A stretch of 64,000 nt of DNA from Glaciecola sp964195425 (GCA_964195425.1 CAXMOM010000043.1:182209-246208), one strand, 5' to 3'; counted from the first letter of the stretch, positions 17,952 to 26,886 are shown. Notes: a model not told the origin generated them from the sequence alone. Program-made: numbers and translations.

Positions 17952-18143
17952 ATGTCAGGTAAACTCAATTTTGAATATGGATTTAATACCAATTCAGCAC
18001 AAGCAAGCGATGCCGCCAGCACATCGACATCAAACGATATACAATGCAAAGACAACAATCAAAGCACAAATGTAAGCGATAATGATGTTATGTTTAAACG
18101 CCTACTTGGCCAAAAGCAATCCAAAGCTACAGCGTCTAAGTAA
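17952..18143 (+). CDS. Short protein at the head of a decayed type VI sheath locus
   Basis: Sixty-three residues beginning MSGKLNFEYGF, then a low-complexity Ser/Thr/Asn/Asp stretch and a basic end. A start of this kind resembles the first residues of TssB-TssC-type sheath proteins. The stop codon is one nucleotide away from the start of the TssC-like frame at 18145. I think this may be the separated N-terminus of the same ancestral protein, with the TssB-like part deleted, but a genuine small independent gene cannot be excluded. Confidence 0.4.
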   Translation: MSGKLNFEYGFNTNSAQASDAASTSTSNDIQCKDNNQSTNVSDNDVMFKRLLGQKQSKATASK

Positions 18144-18144
18144 A

Positions 18145-19057
18145 ATGTTTCAAACACTCAAAAAAATAGCTAGTGTAGAGCAGTTTTTAGGTGATTTAAT
18201 GCGTCCGCATATTATTAAAGATACCAAGCTTGAACATAAAAACTTGGCGATGTTCATCGATGCTGCTGTTGAAGGCTTGATGAAATCGATATTACACGGA
18301 ATTCAATTCCAAGCTTTAGAGTCGGCCTGGCGTTCGGTAAGAGAAGCGGTGTTTGGTGAAGAATACGATGAAGAAAGTCAGTTTTTTTATCTTGTAAACA
18401 CAAATCGAGATGCTCTTGAAAACGCTGCGGCAGGTGATACCCATTTTATAACAGAGCTCGGTCATCATATCCAGAATACTGAAGCTGAAGCTGAAGCTTA
18501 TAACGCAATTGTTGGCAATTACCAATTTTCCACCGCTGATAATGATATTGTATTGTTGAACTATTTGGCTAGTATCGCACAAACTCATAAGTGTCAGTTT
18601 GTTGGGTCAACCCACGAGAGTCTTATTGGCGAAAGCGAAAATTATCTTTTGCAGCAATTTCGACAAACATCGCAGGCAAGCCATGTAGCCCTGAGTTATC
18701 CCCAAATACTACTTTGCATTCCATATGGCAAAACATATGATGAGGTCGACGCTTTTGCTTTTGAAGAATTTAGTCAAGCCCATCAACATGATAAATTGTT
18801 ATGGGGCAGTTCAGCATTTGCCTGCGCAAGATTGTTGATCAGGCAATATCATGGAAAAATCAAATATGATGGGTACATAACCTGCCTTTGTTTATACCAT
18901 AGATGATGAAAAATAATTACAAGCTTGTGGCGAATATTTACTGTCAGAACAACAACTCATTGATATCCGAAACAAAGGAATAATGGTTTTTGCGAGCTTT
19001 CGAAACAAAAACTGTATTCGCTTATTTGGTGATGGGATACATGCCGTTAATGTTTAG
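18145..19057 (+). pseudogene. Orphan type VI secretion contractile sheath gene (TssC-like), broken
   Basis: The open part (18145-18906) encodes about 253 residues with TssC-family features: FIDAAVEGLMKSILH, FQALESAWRSVRE, LYLVNT-like strand, YNAIVGNYQFS, and later IPYGKTYDEVDAFAFEE and LLWGSSAFACA. The frame then runs off into CLCLYHR and stops. In another frame the expected C-terminus continues from 18881 (PAFVYTIDDEK), hits TAA at 18914-18916, and continues LQACGEYLLS to GIMVFASF and a stop at 19055-19057. So there is one frameshift near 18879 and one nonsense codon. No other type VI gene is in the window. Likely a relic of a lost or distant system. Confidence 0.65.
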
Positions 19058-19109
19058 CATTTATTCCGCTTTTACTCTTTATTAAGGGAACAGGACAACA
19101 AAGGTACTT

Positions 19110-19535
19110 ATGAAAAATAAAGAAATGATTATTGAACAAATAAACGACTATGGGCCAAAATTCATTGGCATGCTTGGTGGACGCTTAATCGATTTCGATA
19201 GTGACAAAACAGCGTGTACTTTTGAGTTTGATATTAGCACTAAGTTCTGCCATTCAATCGATATTGTTCAAGGTGGGTTTGTTACCGCTATGCTCGATGC
19301 CGCTATGAGCCACGCTGTTATTATCTGCGACCAAGAAATTATAAATGTCTCATCTCTTGAAATAAAAACTTCTTACCTTGCACCCACACGCAGCGGAAAG
19401 CTTCGTGTTGAAGGCTGGGTGATAAAGCAAAGTTATAAAACAGCTTTTATTGAAAGCCACCTCTACAACGAAGATAACGAGCTAACCGCTACCGCCAGCT
19501 CAGTCGCAAAATTAGTACGTGCGCCTCAGAAATAG
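19110..19535 (+). CDS. PaaI-like hotdog-fold thioesterase
   Basis: A 141-residue single-domain hotdog protein. The central VQGGFVTAMLDAAMSHA is the conserved hotdog helix of the PaaI/YbgC-like acyl-CoA thioesterase group, with the preceding HSIDIVQGG carrying the active-site region. AAGGGAACAGG lies about 15 nt upstream of ATG. Members hydrolyse acyl- or phenylacetyl-CoA in the cytoplasm. The gene is single and convergent with aguB, so its pathway is not given by context. Confidence 0.8.
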   Translation: MKNKEMIIEQINDYGPKFIGMLGGRLIDFDSDKTACTFEFDISTKFCHSIDIVQGGFVTAMLDAAMSHAVIICDQEIINVSSLEIKTSYLAPTRSGKLRVEGWVIKQSYKTAFIESHLYNEDNELTATASSVAKLVRAPQK

Positions 19536-19580
19536 CGCTATTAACAAGTACGTTTTACGCAGAACAGTCGCATCCTTACT

Positions 19581-20486
19581 TTAACTGCGCCAGCGCTTTG
19601 TTAAATCTTGATATTCGTCTATGCGTCTATCTCTGAAATAGGGCCAAATACGTTTTATATGCTCAGATTTTTGCATATCTAATTCAACCATAAGAGTTTG
19701 TTCACTTTGATCTTTAGCCATTGCTAAAACTTCACCTTGTGGGCCTGCAATAAAGCTATGTCCCCAAAATTTTATACCCGCATCTGTGCTATTGGGTGAG
19801 GCTTCAAACCCCGTTCGATTTGCCACCACAACAGGCACCGAGTTAGCCACTGCATGAGCACGCTGTATGGTTTCCCAAGCGTCTTGTTGCCTTTTCTGTT
19901 CATCTGTTGGATCGCTTGGGTCCCAGCCAATTGCGGTGGGGTAGAACAGAATTTCAGCGCCCGCCATTGCCATTAAGCGAGCGGCTTCTGGATACCATTG
20001 ATCCCAACATATTAATACGCCAAGTTTTCCCACACTCGTTTGAATAGGTTCAAAACCTAGGTCGCCAGGCGTAAAATAGAACTTCTCATAAAAACCAGGA
20101 TCATCAGGAATATGCATCTTGCGATACATACCCGCAATTTCCTCGCTTTTATCAAACACTACCGCGGTATTGTGATAAAGGCCGGCGGCGCGTTTTTCAA
20201 ACAATGAGGCTATTAATACAATATTGCATTGTTTGGCGAGAGCACCAAAAAAAACGGTAGCGTCTCCAGGAATAGGCTCGGCTAAATCGAACTGATTTAC
20301 ATCTTCGGTTTGACAAAAATACAGGCTTGAGTGAAGCTCTTGCAATAAAATGCATTGGCATCCTTGGGCGGCAAGTTTGCGTACTTGCAGGGCTGACTTT
20401 TCCCAATTTTCAAGTTTATTGCTGCTACTCACGCTTTGCTGGACGATACCCACTTTTAGTGTGTGAGGTGTTTGAATGTTACTCAT
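19581..20486 (-). CDS. aguB: N-carbamoylputrescine amidase
   Basis: A 301-residue nitrilase-superfamily enzyme. The catalytic triad is E50 (LLQELHSS), K123 (YRKMHIP) and C160 (LICWDQWYPE). The DQWYPEAAR wording and DDPGFYEKFYFTPGD are characteristic of N-carbamoylputrescine amidase, which releases CO2 and ammonia to give putrescine. The start codon overlaps the stop of aguA by four nucleotides (ATGA), so they are translationally coupled. Together the two genes form the agmatine-to-putrescine route found in plants and many bacteria, and this is the last gene of the four-gene folM-receptor-aguA-aguB unit. Confidence 0.93.
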   Translation of the reverse strand: MSNIQTPHTLKVGIVQQSVSSSNKLENWEKSALQVRKLAAQGCQCILLQELHSSLYFCQTEDVNQFDLAEPIPGDATVFFGALAKQCNIVLIASLFEKRAAGLYHNTAVVFDKSEEIAGMYRKMHIPDDPGFYEKFYFTPGDLGFEPIQTSVGKLGVLICWDQWYPEAARLMAMAGAEILFYPTAIGWDPSDPTDEQKRQQDAWETIQRAHAVANSVPVVVANRTGFEASPNSTDAGIKFWGHSFIAGPQGEVLAMAKDQSEQTLMVELDMQKSEHIKRIWPYFRDRRIDEYQDLTKRWRS

Positions 20487-21535
20487 AATACCGACACTCC
20501 CGATTGAGCTTTAGCAATAATTTGTGGCTTTATTGTATTGGCAGGCACTTGCATACTGACACAATGTAAACTGCCGTTTTGCTGCACTAGGCTATCACAA
20601 AGTACGGGCACTATTTGATAATTTGGATACGCGCTTTGTACAATTTCTATCGCGCTTGCGTCTTCAATATGGCCATAAATAGGCATTAGTATATGTCTGT
20701 TTAAAATAAGGTAGTTTGCATACGAGGCGGGCAGTCTTTCGCCATCTTGGTTAGTTACAAAGGGCAAAGGTAGTGAATAAATTTTATGTTTAGGCAACAC
20801 TTGGCTTACTTCATACTGCAGTTTAAATAGCTCTGCAAAATGCGGGTCGTGCGGACGATTGTCTGCGCCTTGCAATACTATACCCATGAGTGGCGTGAAA
20901 CGTGCCAATGTGTCTATATGGCCGTCGGTATCATCACCTTCTAAGTGACCATGATTAAATATGGTTACTTTTTTGGCACCTAAATAATCAGCAAACAAAG
21001 CACGATATTCTTCGTCAGTCATATAACCGTTTCGCTTGGGATTATATAGACACGAAGCGGTTGTTAATAAATGCTGATTTTCATCAATTTCAATCGCGCC
21101 GCCCTCTAACACTGTTGGGTTAACTATAAGCGGATGTTGGCAAAGTTCGGCTAAGCGATTATTGACCTTATTGTCGAGCGATGCATCAAATTTTTGTCCC
21201 CAGCCATTGAAGGTAAAGCTCATTGGATAGTTGTGATGATTATCGCTTACGGTTAAAAAAGCATAGTCGCGTACCCAAGTGTCGTTATATTGTGCGGGAA
21301 CTATCAATAATTGATTACTGTTTCCTAGCATTGCAGTAACACATTCGATGTGATCTTGCGGACATAGCAATATAACCACCGCCGATGCGCTATTAATTGC
21401 ATTAATAAGCGCGAGGTAAGTTTGTTGCGTGCTATCGAGGTTATCAATCCAATCTGTGCCAGCATGGGGCCAAGCGAGTATAACGGCTTCTTGTTCTGCC
21501 CACTGGGATAACAAGGTGTAATGTTGGGTTTGCAT
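20483..21535 (-). CDS. aguA: Agmatine deiminase
   Basis: A 350-residue member of the guanidino-group-modifying (PAD-like) superfamily. Expected signatures are present: VRDYAFLTV, the acidic EGGAIEID, GHLEGDDTDGHID, and the catalytic cysteine near the C-terminus in GSLHCVS. It converts agmatine to N-carbamoylputrescine and ammonia in the cytoplasm. It starts one nucleotide after the TonB receptor stop and overlaps aguB by four nucleotides, so it is an internal gene of a tightly packed operon. Confidence 0.93.
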   Translation of the reverse strand: MQTQHYTLLSQWAEQEAVILAWPHAGTDWIDNLDSTQQTYLALINAINSASAVVILLCPQDHIECVTAMLGNSNQLLIVPAQYNDTWVRDYAFLTVSDNHHNYPMSFTFNGWGQKFDASLDNKVNNRLAELCQHPLIVNPTVLEGGAIEIDENQHLLTTASCLYNPKRNGYMTDEEYRALFADYLGAKKVTIFNHGHLEGDDTDGHIDTLARFTPLMGIVLQGADNRPHDPHFAELFKLQYEVSQVLPKHKIYSLPLPFVTNQDGERLPASYANYLILNRHILMPIYGHIEDASAIEIVQSAYPNYQIVPVLCDSLVQQNGSLHCVSMQVPANTIKPQIIAKAQSGVSVL

Positions 21536-21536
21536 A

Positions 21537-23603
21537 TTAATAAGACCATACTAAATTAATAAAAGCGCGCCTTGGTTGGCCCACAAAATAGCGGTAGCTA
21601 CCAAAAGCAAAATCGGCACGTTCCGCGTATTCTTCATCGGTTAAGTTTAGCACATGTACACGTAAACTAATCTGCTGGGCAAGTTGATAGCGTATGTTGA
21701 CATCAAGCAACTGATGCCCTTCATATTCAGCTGTGTTTTCAGGGTTTAAATAGTATTCACTCAGGTATTGCCAACTTAGTTGTGCAGTTAGTTGTGCGTT
21801 GGGTGAATAGCTTATATTGAGGTTGGAAAGCCACTTAGGTGCCGTGTCTATGGTGTTGTTAATTATGCTGGTACGCACTAACGTCGTTTCGTTTTCATAA
21901 GTATGCTGCGACCAACTTATATGGCCGCTAAACTGCCAGTCAGCGTTTAATTGCTGCCTAAGTTCGACTTCAAGGCCCTCATGTTGAGTAATTGCTCCGC
22001 TTACATTCTGGCGGTCGGAATTTTGAAATATAGCGTCCTTTTTGCGCATACTAAAACCAGCTATGTGTAAATTAGTAGTAGGGTTTGAGTAGCGAATGCC
22101 CGCTTCATAAGCATTCATATTTTCGTTGTTTATATCGGTAATTTGCTGATTATTTTGTAATCGAAATAACTCAGTTGCTTGCGGCGCTCTAAAGCCTTGC
22201 GAATATTTAGCATACAGCGACGTATTAGTGCTCATCAAGTATTGTACATTAATCGAAGGTGATAGCGCGTTAAATGAAAGGTTTTGACTGTCGGGACGAC
22301 TAAAGCGGCACACCTCTACATCGGGTGCGCAGGCACTTGGACTACCTGCATTGTTAGTATAATTATATTGATTGCGTTCTAAGCGCACACCCGCTCTTAC
22401 AATCCAATTGTTGTGTTGCCACCTACCTTTGGTATAGGCACTCAACTGGTAGGCATTTACATCGTAATCGTAGTGGATACCTTTAGGGACACTTGGCGAA
22501 AAGTCTTCTTGCTGGGTTTCGAGCAAACTACCGCGGGTTAGGTCAATGTCGGCCCCCGACACCCAATCAATATCTTGCCAACGGTAGCTATACTGCGATT
22601 GTAATCCTAGGCTGGTATGACGATTTTCTTCAAGGCCCTGCCATGGCAAAAAATGCTGCAAAAAAGCCATTTTATTCCAGCGCAAATAAGGCGTAAGGGT
22701 AAGGCTTCCGCTGTCGTCTGTTTTTGAGAAAGCTGTATATGCTCGCAATGATTTCGCGTCTCTATAGGCCTCTGGGTTAGGATTAGAACGGCGTATTTGT
22801 GAATCTTTATAGCTTTCAAAGCCGCGAATAAAGCCCGCGGTTTCTTGATTTAAATTGCTCACATCAAGAACGCTTTTTGTATCCCACACGTCACCGCGTG
22901 TTTGATAGATATGTGTCATTTTTTGCTGGTCGTAGCCGCTTTGAAATTGAAAGCCATTTTCTTGGGTAAGATTAACCAAGCTTCTCCAAGCGGATTTTTC
23001 GTTGACTTGCCCATAACTATTGCTGATACGCGCAAAATCATTCGCACCAAACTGCAAGCCCGCGATATTACTATCATTTTCAAATGCATCGGCAGTAACA
23101 ACGTTAATAACACCGTGTAAGGCATTGCTGCCATATAAAGTGCTTGCAGGGGATCGCAGAACATCTATTCTAGCCGCTTGCTCATAATTGATATCGAACA
23201 GCTGATTTGAATTGCAAAAGCCTGGTGCCCGGATAGAAATGCCATCTAGCCCCATAAAAAACGCACCGCAGCTGCCAGCGCCAGTAAGCACCGGGCTTCT
23301 AATCGCAGTTAAATGCTCTTGACCATTACCACGGCTTATCCATATGCCTGGGGCTGAATCGAGTACTTGTGAAATGTGTTGAGCTGATATAAGTTCAATT
23401 TCATCTGCTAATACGGCACTTATACTGGCGGGCGTTTGGTTAATGGCTTGTGCAGTTTTGCTTGTTGTGACACTAATGACTTCAACAATTGACGATTGCT
23501 CTTGGGCGCTTGTTGGGTGTGAATAGGCTAATAAACTGGTGAATATTAATGTCGATACGCTTGCTGAAAATATAGCTGTTTTTAGGATAATAAAAGACTG
23601 CAT
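21537..23603 (-). CDS. TonB-dependent outer membrane receptor
   Basis: A 688-residue TonB-dependent receptor. A signal peptide covers about residues 1-33; the plug domain includes ISQVLDSAPGIWISRG, RIDVLRSPASTLYGSNALHGVINVVT; then a beta-barrel of about 530 residues ending with VWSY. A Cys pair within the plug (CGAFF to GFCN) flanks LDGISIRAP, so a disulfide near the ligand apex is likely. No separate TonB box was resolved. The start codon overlaps the folM stop in TAATG, and aguA follows one nucleotide after the stop, so it is co-expressed with both. Substrate unknown: a pterin, a polyamine-related compound or a siderophore are all possible. Confidence 0.92.
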   Translation of the reverse strand: MQSFIILKTAIFSASVSTLIFTSLLAYSHPTSAQEQSSIVEVISVTTSKTAQAINQTPASISAVLADEIELISAQHISQVLDSAPGIWISRGNGQEHLTAIRSPVLTGAGSCGAFFMGLDGISIRAPGFCNSNQLFDINYEQAARIDVLRSPASTLYGSNALHGVINVVTADAFENDSNIAGLQFGANDFARISNSYGQVNEKSAWRSLVNLTQENGFQFQSGYDQQKMTHIYQTRGDVWDTKSVLDVSNLNQETAGFIRGFESYKDSQIRRSNPNPEAYRDAKSLRAYTAFSKTDDSGSLTLTPYLRWNKMAFLQHFLPWQGLEENRHTSLGLQSQYSYRWQDIDWVSGADIDLTRGSLLETQQEDFSPSVPKGIHYDYDVNAYQLSAYTKGRWQHNNWIVRAGVRLERNQYNYTNNAGSPSACAPDVEVCRFSRPDSQNLSFNALSPSINVQYLMSTNTSLYAKYSQGFRAPQATELFRLQNNQQITDINNENMNAYEAGIRYSNPTTNLHIAGFSMRKKDAIFQNSDRQNVSGAITQHEGLEVELRQQLNADWQFSGHISWSQHTYENETTLVRTSIINNTIDTAPKWLSNLNISYSPNAQLTAQLSWQYLSEYYLNPENTAEYEGHQLLDVNIRYQLAQQISLRVHVLNLTDEEYAERADFAFGSYRYFVGQPRRAFINLVWSY

Positions 23604-24370
23604 TACTTTATGTTTCTCCCGCCGTTTAAATGAATCACTTGGCCTGTTAAAAATTTACTTTTAAAAATGAAGTCGACCGCGTTAACGGCCTCTTGGGCAC
23701 CAGGGCAGATACCGAGTATAGATTTTGACAGCGCTTTTTGTTTGTATGCCTGGGAATCATCATCGTTAAACATGAGTAAAGAAGGTGCGATTGAGTTTAC
23801 CTTTACGTTTGGTGCTAATAAGCTGGCAAACGATAAGGTTAGGTTATGCAGAGCAGCTTTACTGGCTGCATAGGCGATATGTTTACTGCTGCCCTTGTCT
23901 TGCACATAATCGGTCATATGTATTACGTCGGCACCATTTACAAGCATGTCTTTACAGGCAATGTTTATTTGATAAGGTGCGCTGGCGTGGACTTGCATCA
24001 TGTTACTAAACAATTGGGCAAGGTCGGCATTGGGTGTTTCTTTGTCCCAATCAGAGGCATTATGAATAATGCCGCCTAAAACAGGCGTGTGCTCTTTTAG
24101 CGCTTTGATAAAGCTGGTGATGCCTTCGTCGGTAGCAAAGTCAGCTTTTATTGCCACTACGCCTTGATCGATTAAGGCCTCAAGGGCTGGCTTTTTGCGT
24201 CGGTATGTTACAATGACCGCTGGCTTAGGTGTTTTCGAAGTTGTTGATGTGTGCTTAGCGTCAGTGCGACGAGGTTCGAATTCATCTGAATTTAAGAATT
24301 GGGCAATGGCTAATCCCAAGCGTTGGGAGCCCCCGGTAATGAGTATGGGCGCTATTATAGCAGCTGTCAT
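23603..24370 (-). CDS. folM: Dihydromonapterin reductase-like SDR
   Basis: A 255-residue short-chain dehydrogenase. The nucleotide-binding motif is TGGSQRLG, with the Arg that marks FolM and pteridine reductases (TGxxxRxG instead of TGxxxGIG). The catalytic YAASKAA holds Tyr and Lys, and the tail HLNGGRNIK matches SDR family ends. FolM reduces dihydromonapterin or dihydrofolate with NADPH. It is divergent from folE, whose product feeds the same pterin pathway, which strongly supports the call. An insert of about 20 residues (FEPRRTDAKH region) between the first strand and VIVTYRRK is unusual. It is the first gene of the operon. Confidence 0.85.
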   Translation of the reverse strand: MTAAIIAPILITGGSQRLGLAIAQFLNSDEFEPRRTDAKHTSTTSKTPKPAVIVTYRRKKPALEALIDQGVVAIKADFATDEGITSFIKALKEHTPVLGGIIHNASDWDKETPNADLAQLFSNMMQVHASAPYQINIACKDMLVNGADVIHMTDYVQDKGSSKHIAYAASKAALHNLTLSFASLLAPNVKVNSIAPSLLMFNDDDSQAYKQKALSKSILGICPGAQEAVNAVDFIFKSKFLTGQVIHLNGGRNIK

Positions 24371-24667
24371 GGTATTGGCGCTTCCTTGTAAATGAAGTAA
24401 GTATGGTCGCTATGGTATTTGTTGGTTAAGTGTCTGAAAACATCAACAAACGAGGCCAAGTGTATAAATACTCAGACCCATTGTCATTGAGTATGCATGA
24501 CATTCTAGTTTGGCCTAGGAAAATAACGAAAGACATTGCGTGTTCAACACAGGAAATTACGTGAATTGAACAAGCTAGGATCGACTCTCATAAAATTTAT
24601 ATTGAATAATAGTAAACCAGCTTAAATTTTGTGCGTATACAAAAGTAAATAATTAATTGGATATACA
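24371..24667. promoter_or_regulatory. Divergent folM/folE control region with nested inverted repeats
   Basis: About 300 nt between divergent start codons. It contains an outer repeat AGGCCAA (24453-24459) / TTGGCCT (24510-24516), an inner ATACTCA (24468-24474) / TGAGTAT (24488-24494), and an overlapping TGTCAT (24482-24487) / ATGACA (24497-24502). The arms are nested, as in an operator or a folded leader. AT-rich sequence near 24590-24640 probably holds the folE promoter. No known pterin riboswitch was recognised. Confidence 0.5.
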
Positions 24668-25357
24668 ATGTTAGCAAACGATAAAATTGTAGTGCATGGA
24701 GCCAACCACAATATAGCGTTGTCATCGCAAGCCAAGCTTGTGCGCGATGCGCTATTAGTTGCTGGGCTTGAAACACCAATGGTTGATAACGGTTTAACTG
24801 CCGAAGAAAAACGCCTTAAAATAAAGCAAAGCATGACCGACATTATGCAGGCGCTTGGTTTAGATTTAAACGACGATAGTCTACAGGATACTCCAAACCG
24901 CATTGCGAAAATGTATGTGAATGAGATATTTTCTGGGCTAGACTACTTTAATTTCCCTAAAATTACGCAAATACAAAACAAAATGAGTATTGAGCAGCCC
25001 GTTCAGGTAACCAATATTAGCCTGACCAGTACCTGCGAACATCACTTTGTGACCATAGACGGTACTGCAACGGTTTCTTATATCCCTAACAAAACGGTTA
25101 TTGGGCTTAGCAAAATAAATCGCTTAGTGAGCTTTTTCGCTCAGCGTCCACAGGTTCAAGAGCGCTTAACTCAGCAAGTAATGGTAGCACTTCAAGCCTT
25201 GACTGGCACAAAAGATGTTGCCGTTAGTATTAACGCTACCCATTATTGTGTGAAGGCTCGTGGTATTCGTGATACCAGTTCGTATACAAAAACATCTTCT
25301 CTGGGTGGAGCTTTTAACACCGACCGAGATATGAGAAGAGAGTTCTTCCAGATTTAA
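24668..25357 (+). CDS. folE: GTP cyclohydrolase I
   Basis: A 229-residue type I GTP cyclohydrolase. Zinc ligands are C123 and H126 in STCEHHFVT and C194 in HYCVKARG. It converts GTP to 7,8-dihydroneopterin triphosphate, the first step of folate and tetrahydromonapterin synthesis. ATG at 24668 has a weak ribosome site; other starts would remove the family's usual N-terminal helix. A strong terminator follows at 25364, so it is a single-gene unit, divergent from folM. Confidence 0.95.
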   Translation: MLANDKIVVHGANHNIALSSQAKLVRDALLVAGLETPMVDNGLTAEEKRLKIKQSMTDIMQALGLDLNDDSLQDTPNRIAKMYVNEIFSGLDYFNFPKITQIQNKMSIEQPVQVTNISLTSTCEHHFVTIDGTATVSYIPNKTVIGLSKINRLVSFFAQRPQVQERLTQQVMVALQALTGTKDVAVSINATHYCVKARGIRDTSSYTKTSSLGGAFNTDRDMRREFFQI

Positions 25358-25363
25358 TGCTTT

Positions 25364-25425
25364 AAAAAGGGTTCAGTATAAATAATTCCTCGCAGGAATA
25401 TTATTTATCACTGGACCCTTTTTTT
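25364..25425 (+). terminator. Rho-independent terminator after folE
   Basis: A long hairpin: AAAAAGGGT and ATAAATAATTCC on the left arm pair with GGAATATTATTTAT and ACCCTTTTT on the right arm, loop TCGCA, followed by a T tract. The A-rich left arm makes it bidirectional, so it probably also ends the convergent M24 peptidase gene. Confidence 0.88.
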
Positions 25426-25434
25426 GTTTTTTAT

Positions 25435-26886
25435 TTACTCACTCTTTATAAGATGAAACTCAGTTTGTCGTCCACTCAAATAGCTCACTTTAGTACCGTC
25501 AAATATGGCATTCTCTTCTAGCATAATGCGTATTTCCTTACTCCATTGCGGCAGAAAGCTCGCAGCATTCAGTTCGATAGAATAAGCGGTATTTGCATGC
25601 AGTGGATAATCACCCTGGACCGGCACGCCCATTTGCTGGTCCCACATACCTAAAGTAGTGCCTGCTGCATGACCGTGATAACCAATAGGGTGGGTATAAA
25701 TTGCAGGCTTTATGCCTTCTTCAATCGCTTGTTTACGAGCGGCTTTTAAAATTTCATTACCGCTCTTACCTACTGCAAACATGTCGGTAAATATGTCCTG
25801 CAGGCGATTACCCTTAGCTAAGGCTTCGACTAAATAATCGGGCGCTTGGGTTTCGCCTTTTTTAAGCACGTACGCATGTTGTTGCTGGTCGGTATTTAGG
25901 CGTAAGTAAGTCATGCCAAAGTCAACATGAATAAGGTCTCCCGGCATAATGACATTGTCGCTCGCACGCTTACTAAAGGCTACGATTTGTTCAAACTTTT
26001 CGCCATTGGCGCGTTGAATCGACACGCTAGGATGAAACCAGTTTTTTACACCCAGTTCATTTGATTTATCTCGCAGCCACCATATTACATCTTCGGTCGT
26101 GGTCACTTGGGGTGTTATAACCTTATTGCTAAAAGCTTCGGCAATTATGCTGTGGCCAAAGGCGACAAGCTTTGGATACACCTCCATTTCCATCGCAGAT
26201 CGGGTTTCAAGCCAGCCAATGGCTAAATGTTCAGCGCTAACCACTTTGCTTTTTAGGTTGTCGTCTAGCTTATCCATGAAGGCTAAATATTCGGTCGCTG
26301 TCATGCCATCGGCTAATGCGTGGTGCTCTGATTTGTTTAAACCAATGGAACGCGGATTTTTTTGTTTAATAAGTTCGACTAATCTTGCCCATTGGCTGGG
26401 TTGGGTTTCTTTATCCCACGCTTTTTTAAACATGTCGGCTACTTGATATCGCGCTACAGCGTATCGTTCTAGTGGCTTACCTTCCCCTGGGTTATAAATT
26501 ACTAATATAGTGCGCCGGCGCGCAGACAGCCAAGTAGAAGGCAACATTGTTTTTAATACCGGATCTTCGTTATATTCCCGAGAAATTAAAATCCACATAT
26601 CTATGCCTGTGCGCTGCATAATACTAGGCAAGGTATTGTTAAGTTTGTCGTTAAGCATGCTGTCAATCAATTGCGCGCGCTCACGCATTGGTAATATAAA
26701 GCCGGGATCAATACTATGAGCTTCTTGATGATGCGCAGCGCTAGCTGTTTTAGCCTCAATAAGCGCATATACATTACTGGTAAAGCCAAATATAAATAAT
26801 GCTATCGAAGCGCAGCTTGCCATTGAAAGTCTGCTTAGGAAGGTTCTACAAGCATTATACAAATGCGAGGAAGGTGTTATTTTCAT
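25435..26886 (-). CDS. Exported M24 family (Xaa-Pro aminopeptidase-like) metallopeptidase
   Basis: A 483-residue pita-bread fold peptidase. A long signal peptide covers about residues 1-41 (after a 20-residue lead, hydrophobic core ASIALFIFGFTS). The N-terminal creatinase-like domain ends near 230. Metal ligands are the Asp in LIHVDFGM, the Asp in LNTDQQ, the His in YTHPIGYHGH, the Glu in YSIELN and the Glu in IMLEENA. The enzyme should remove N-terminal residues before proline, or a dipeptide relative, in the periplasm. It stands alone, convergent with folE. Confidence 0.88.
   Translation of the reverse strand: MKITPSSHLYNACRTFLSRLSMASCASIALFIFGFTSNVYALIEAKTASAAHHQEAHSIDPGFILPMRERAQLIDSMLNDKLNNTLPSIMQRTGIDMWILISREYNEDPVLKTMLPSTWLSARRRTILVIYNPGEGKPLERYAVARYQVADMFKKAWDKETQPSQWARLVELIKQKNPRSIGLNKSEHHALADGMTATEYLAFMDKLDDNLKSKVVSAEHLAIGWLETRSAMEMEVYPKLVAFGHSIIAEAFSNKVITPQVTTTEDVIWWLRDKSNELGVKNWFHPSVSIQRANGEKFEQIVAFSKRASDNVIMPGDLIHVDFGMTYLRLNTDQQQHAYVLKKGETQAPDYLVEALAKGNRLQDIFTDMFAVGKSGNEILKAARKQAIEEGIKPAIYTHPIGYHGHAAGTTLGMWDQQMGVPVQGDYPLHANTAYSIELNAASFLPQWSKEIRIMLEENAIFDGTKVSYLSGRQTEFHLIKSE

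Noticed and set aside
17952..19057. A complete type VI secretion system
   Set aside because: Only one TssC-like gene is present, and it is broken. No tssB, hcp, vgrG, tssK, tssM or clpV is in the window.
24371..24667. A known THF or preQ1 riboswitch before folE/folM
   Set aside because: The nested repeats do not show the conserved cores of those classes, so I list only an unclassified structure.
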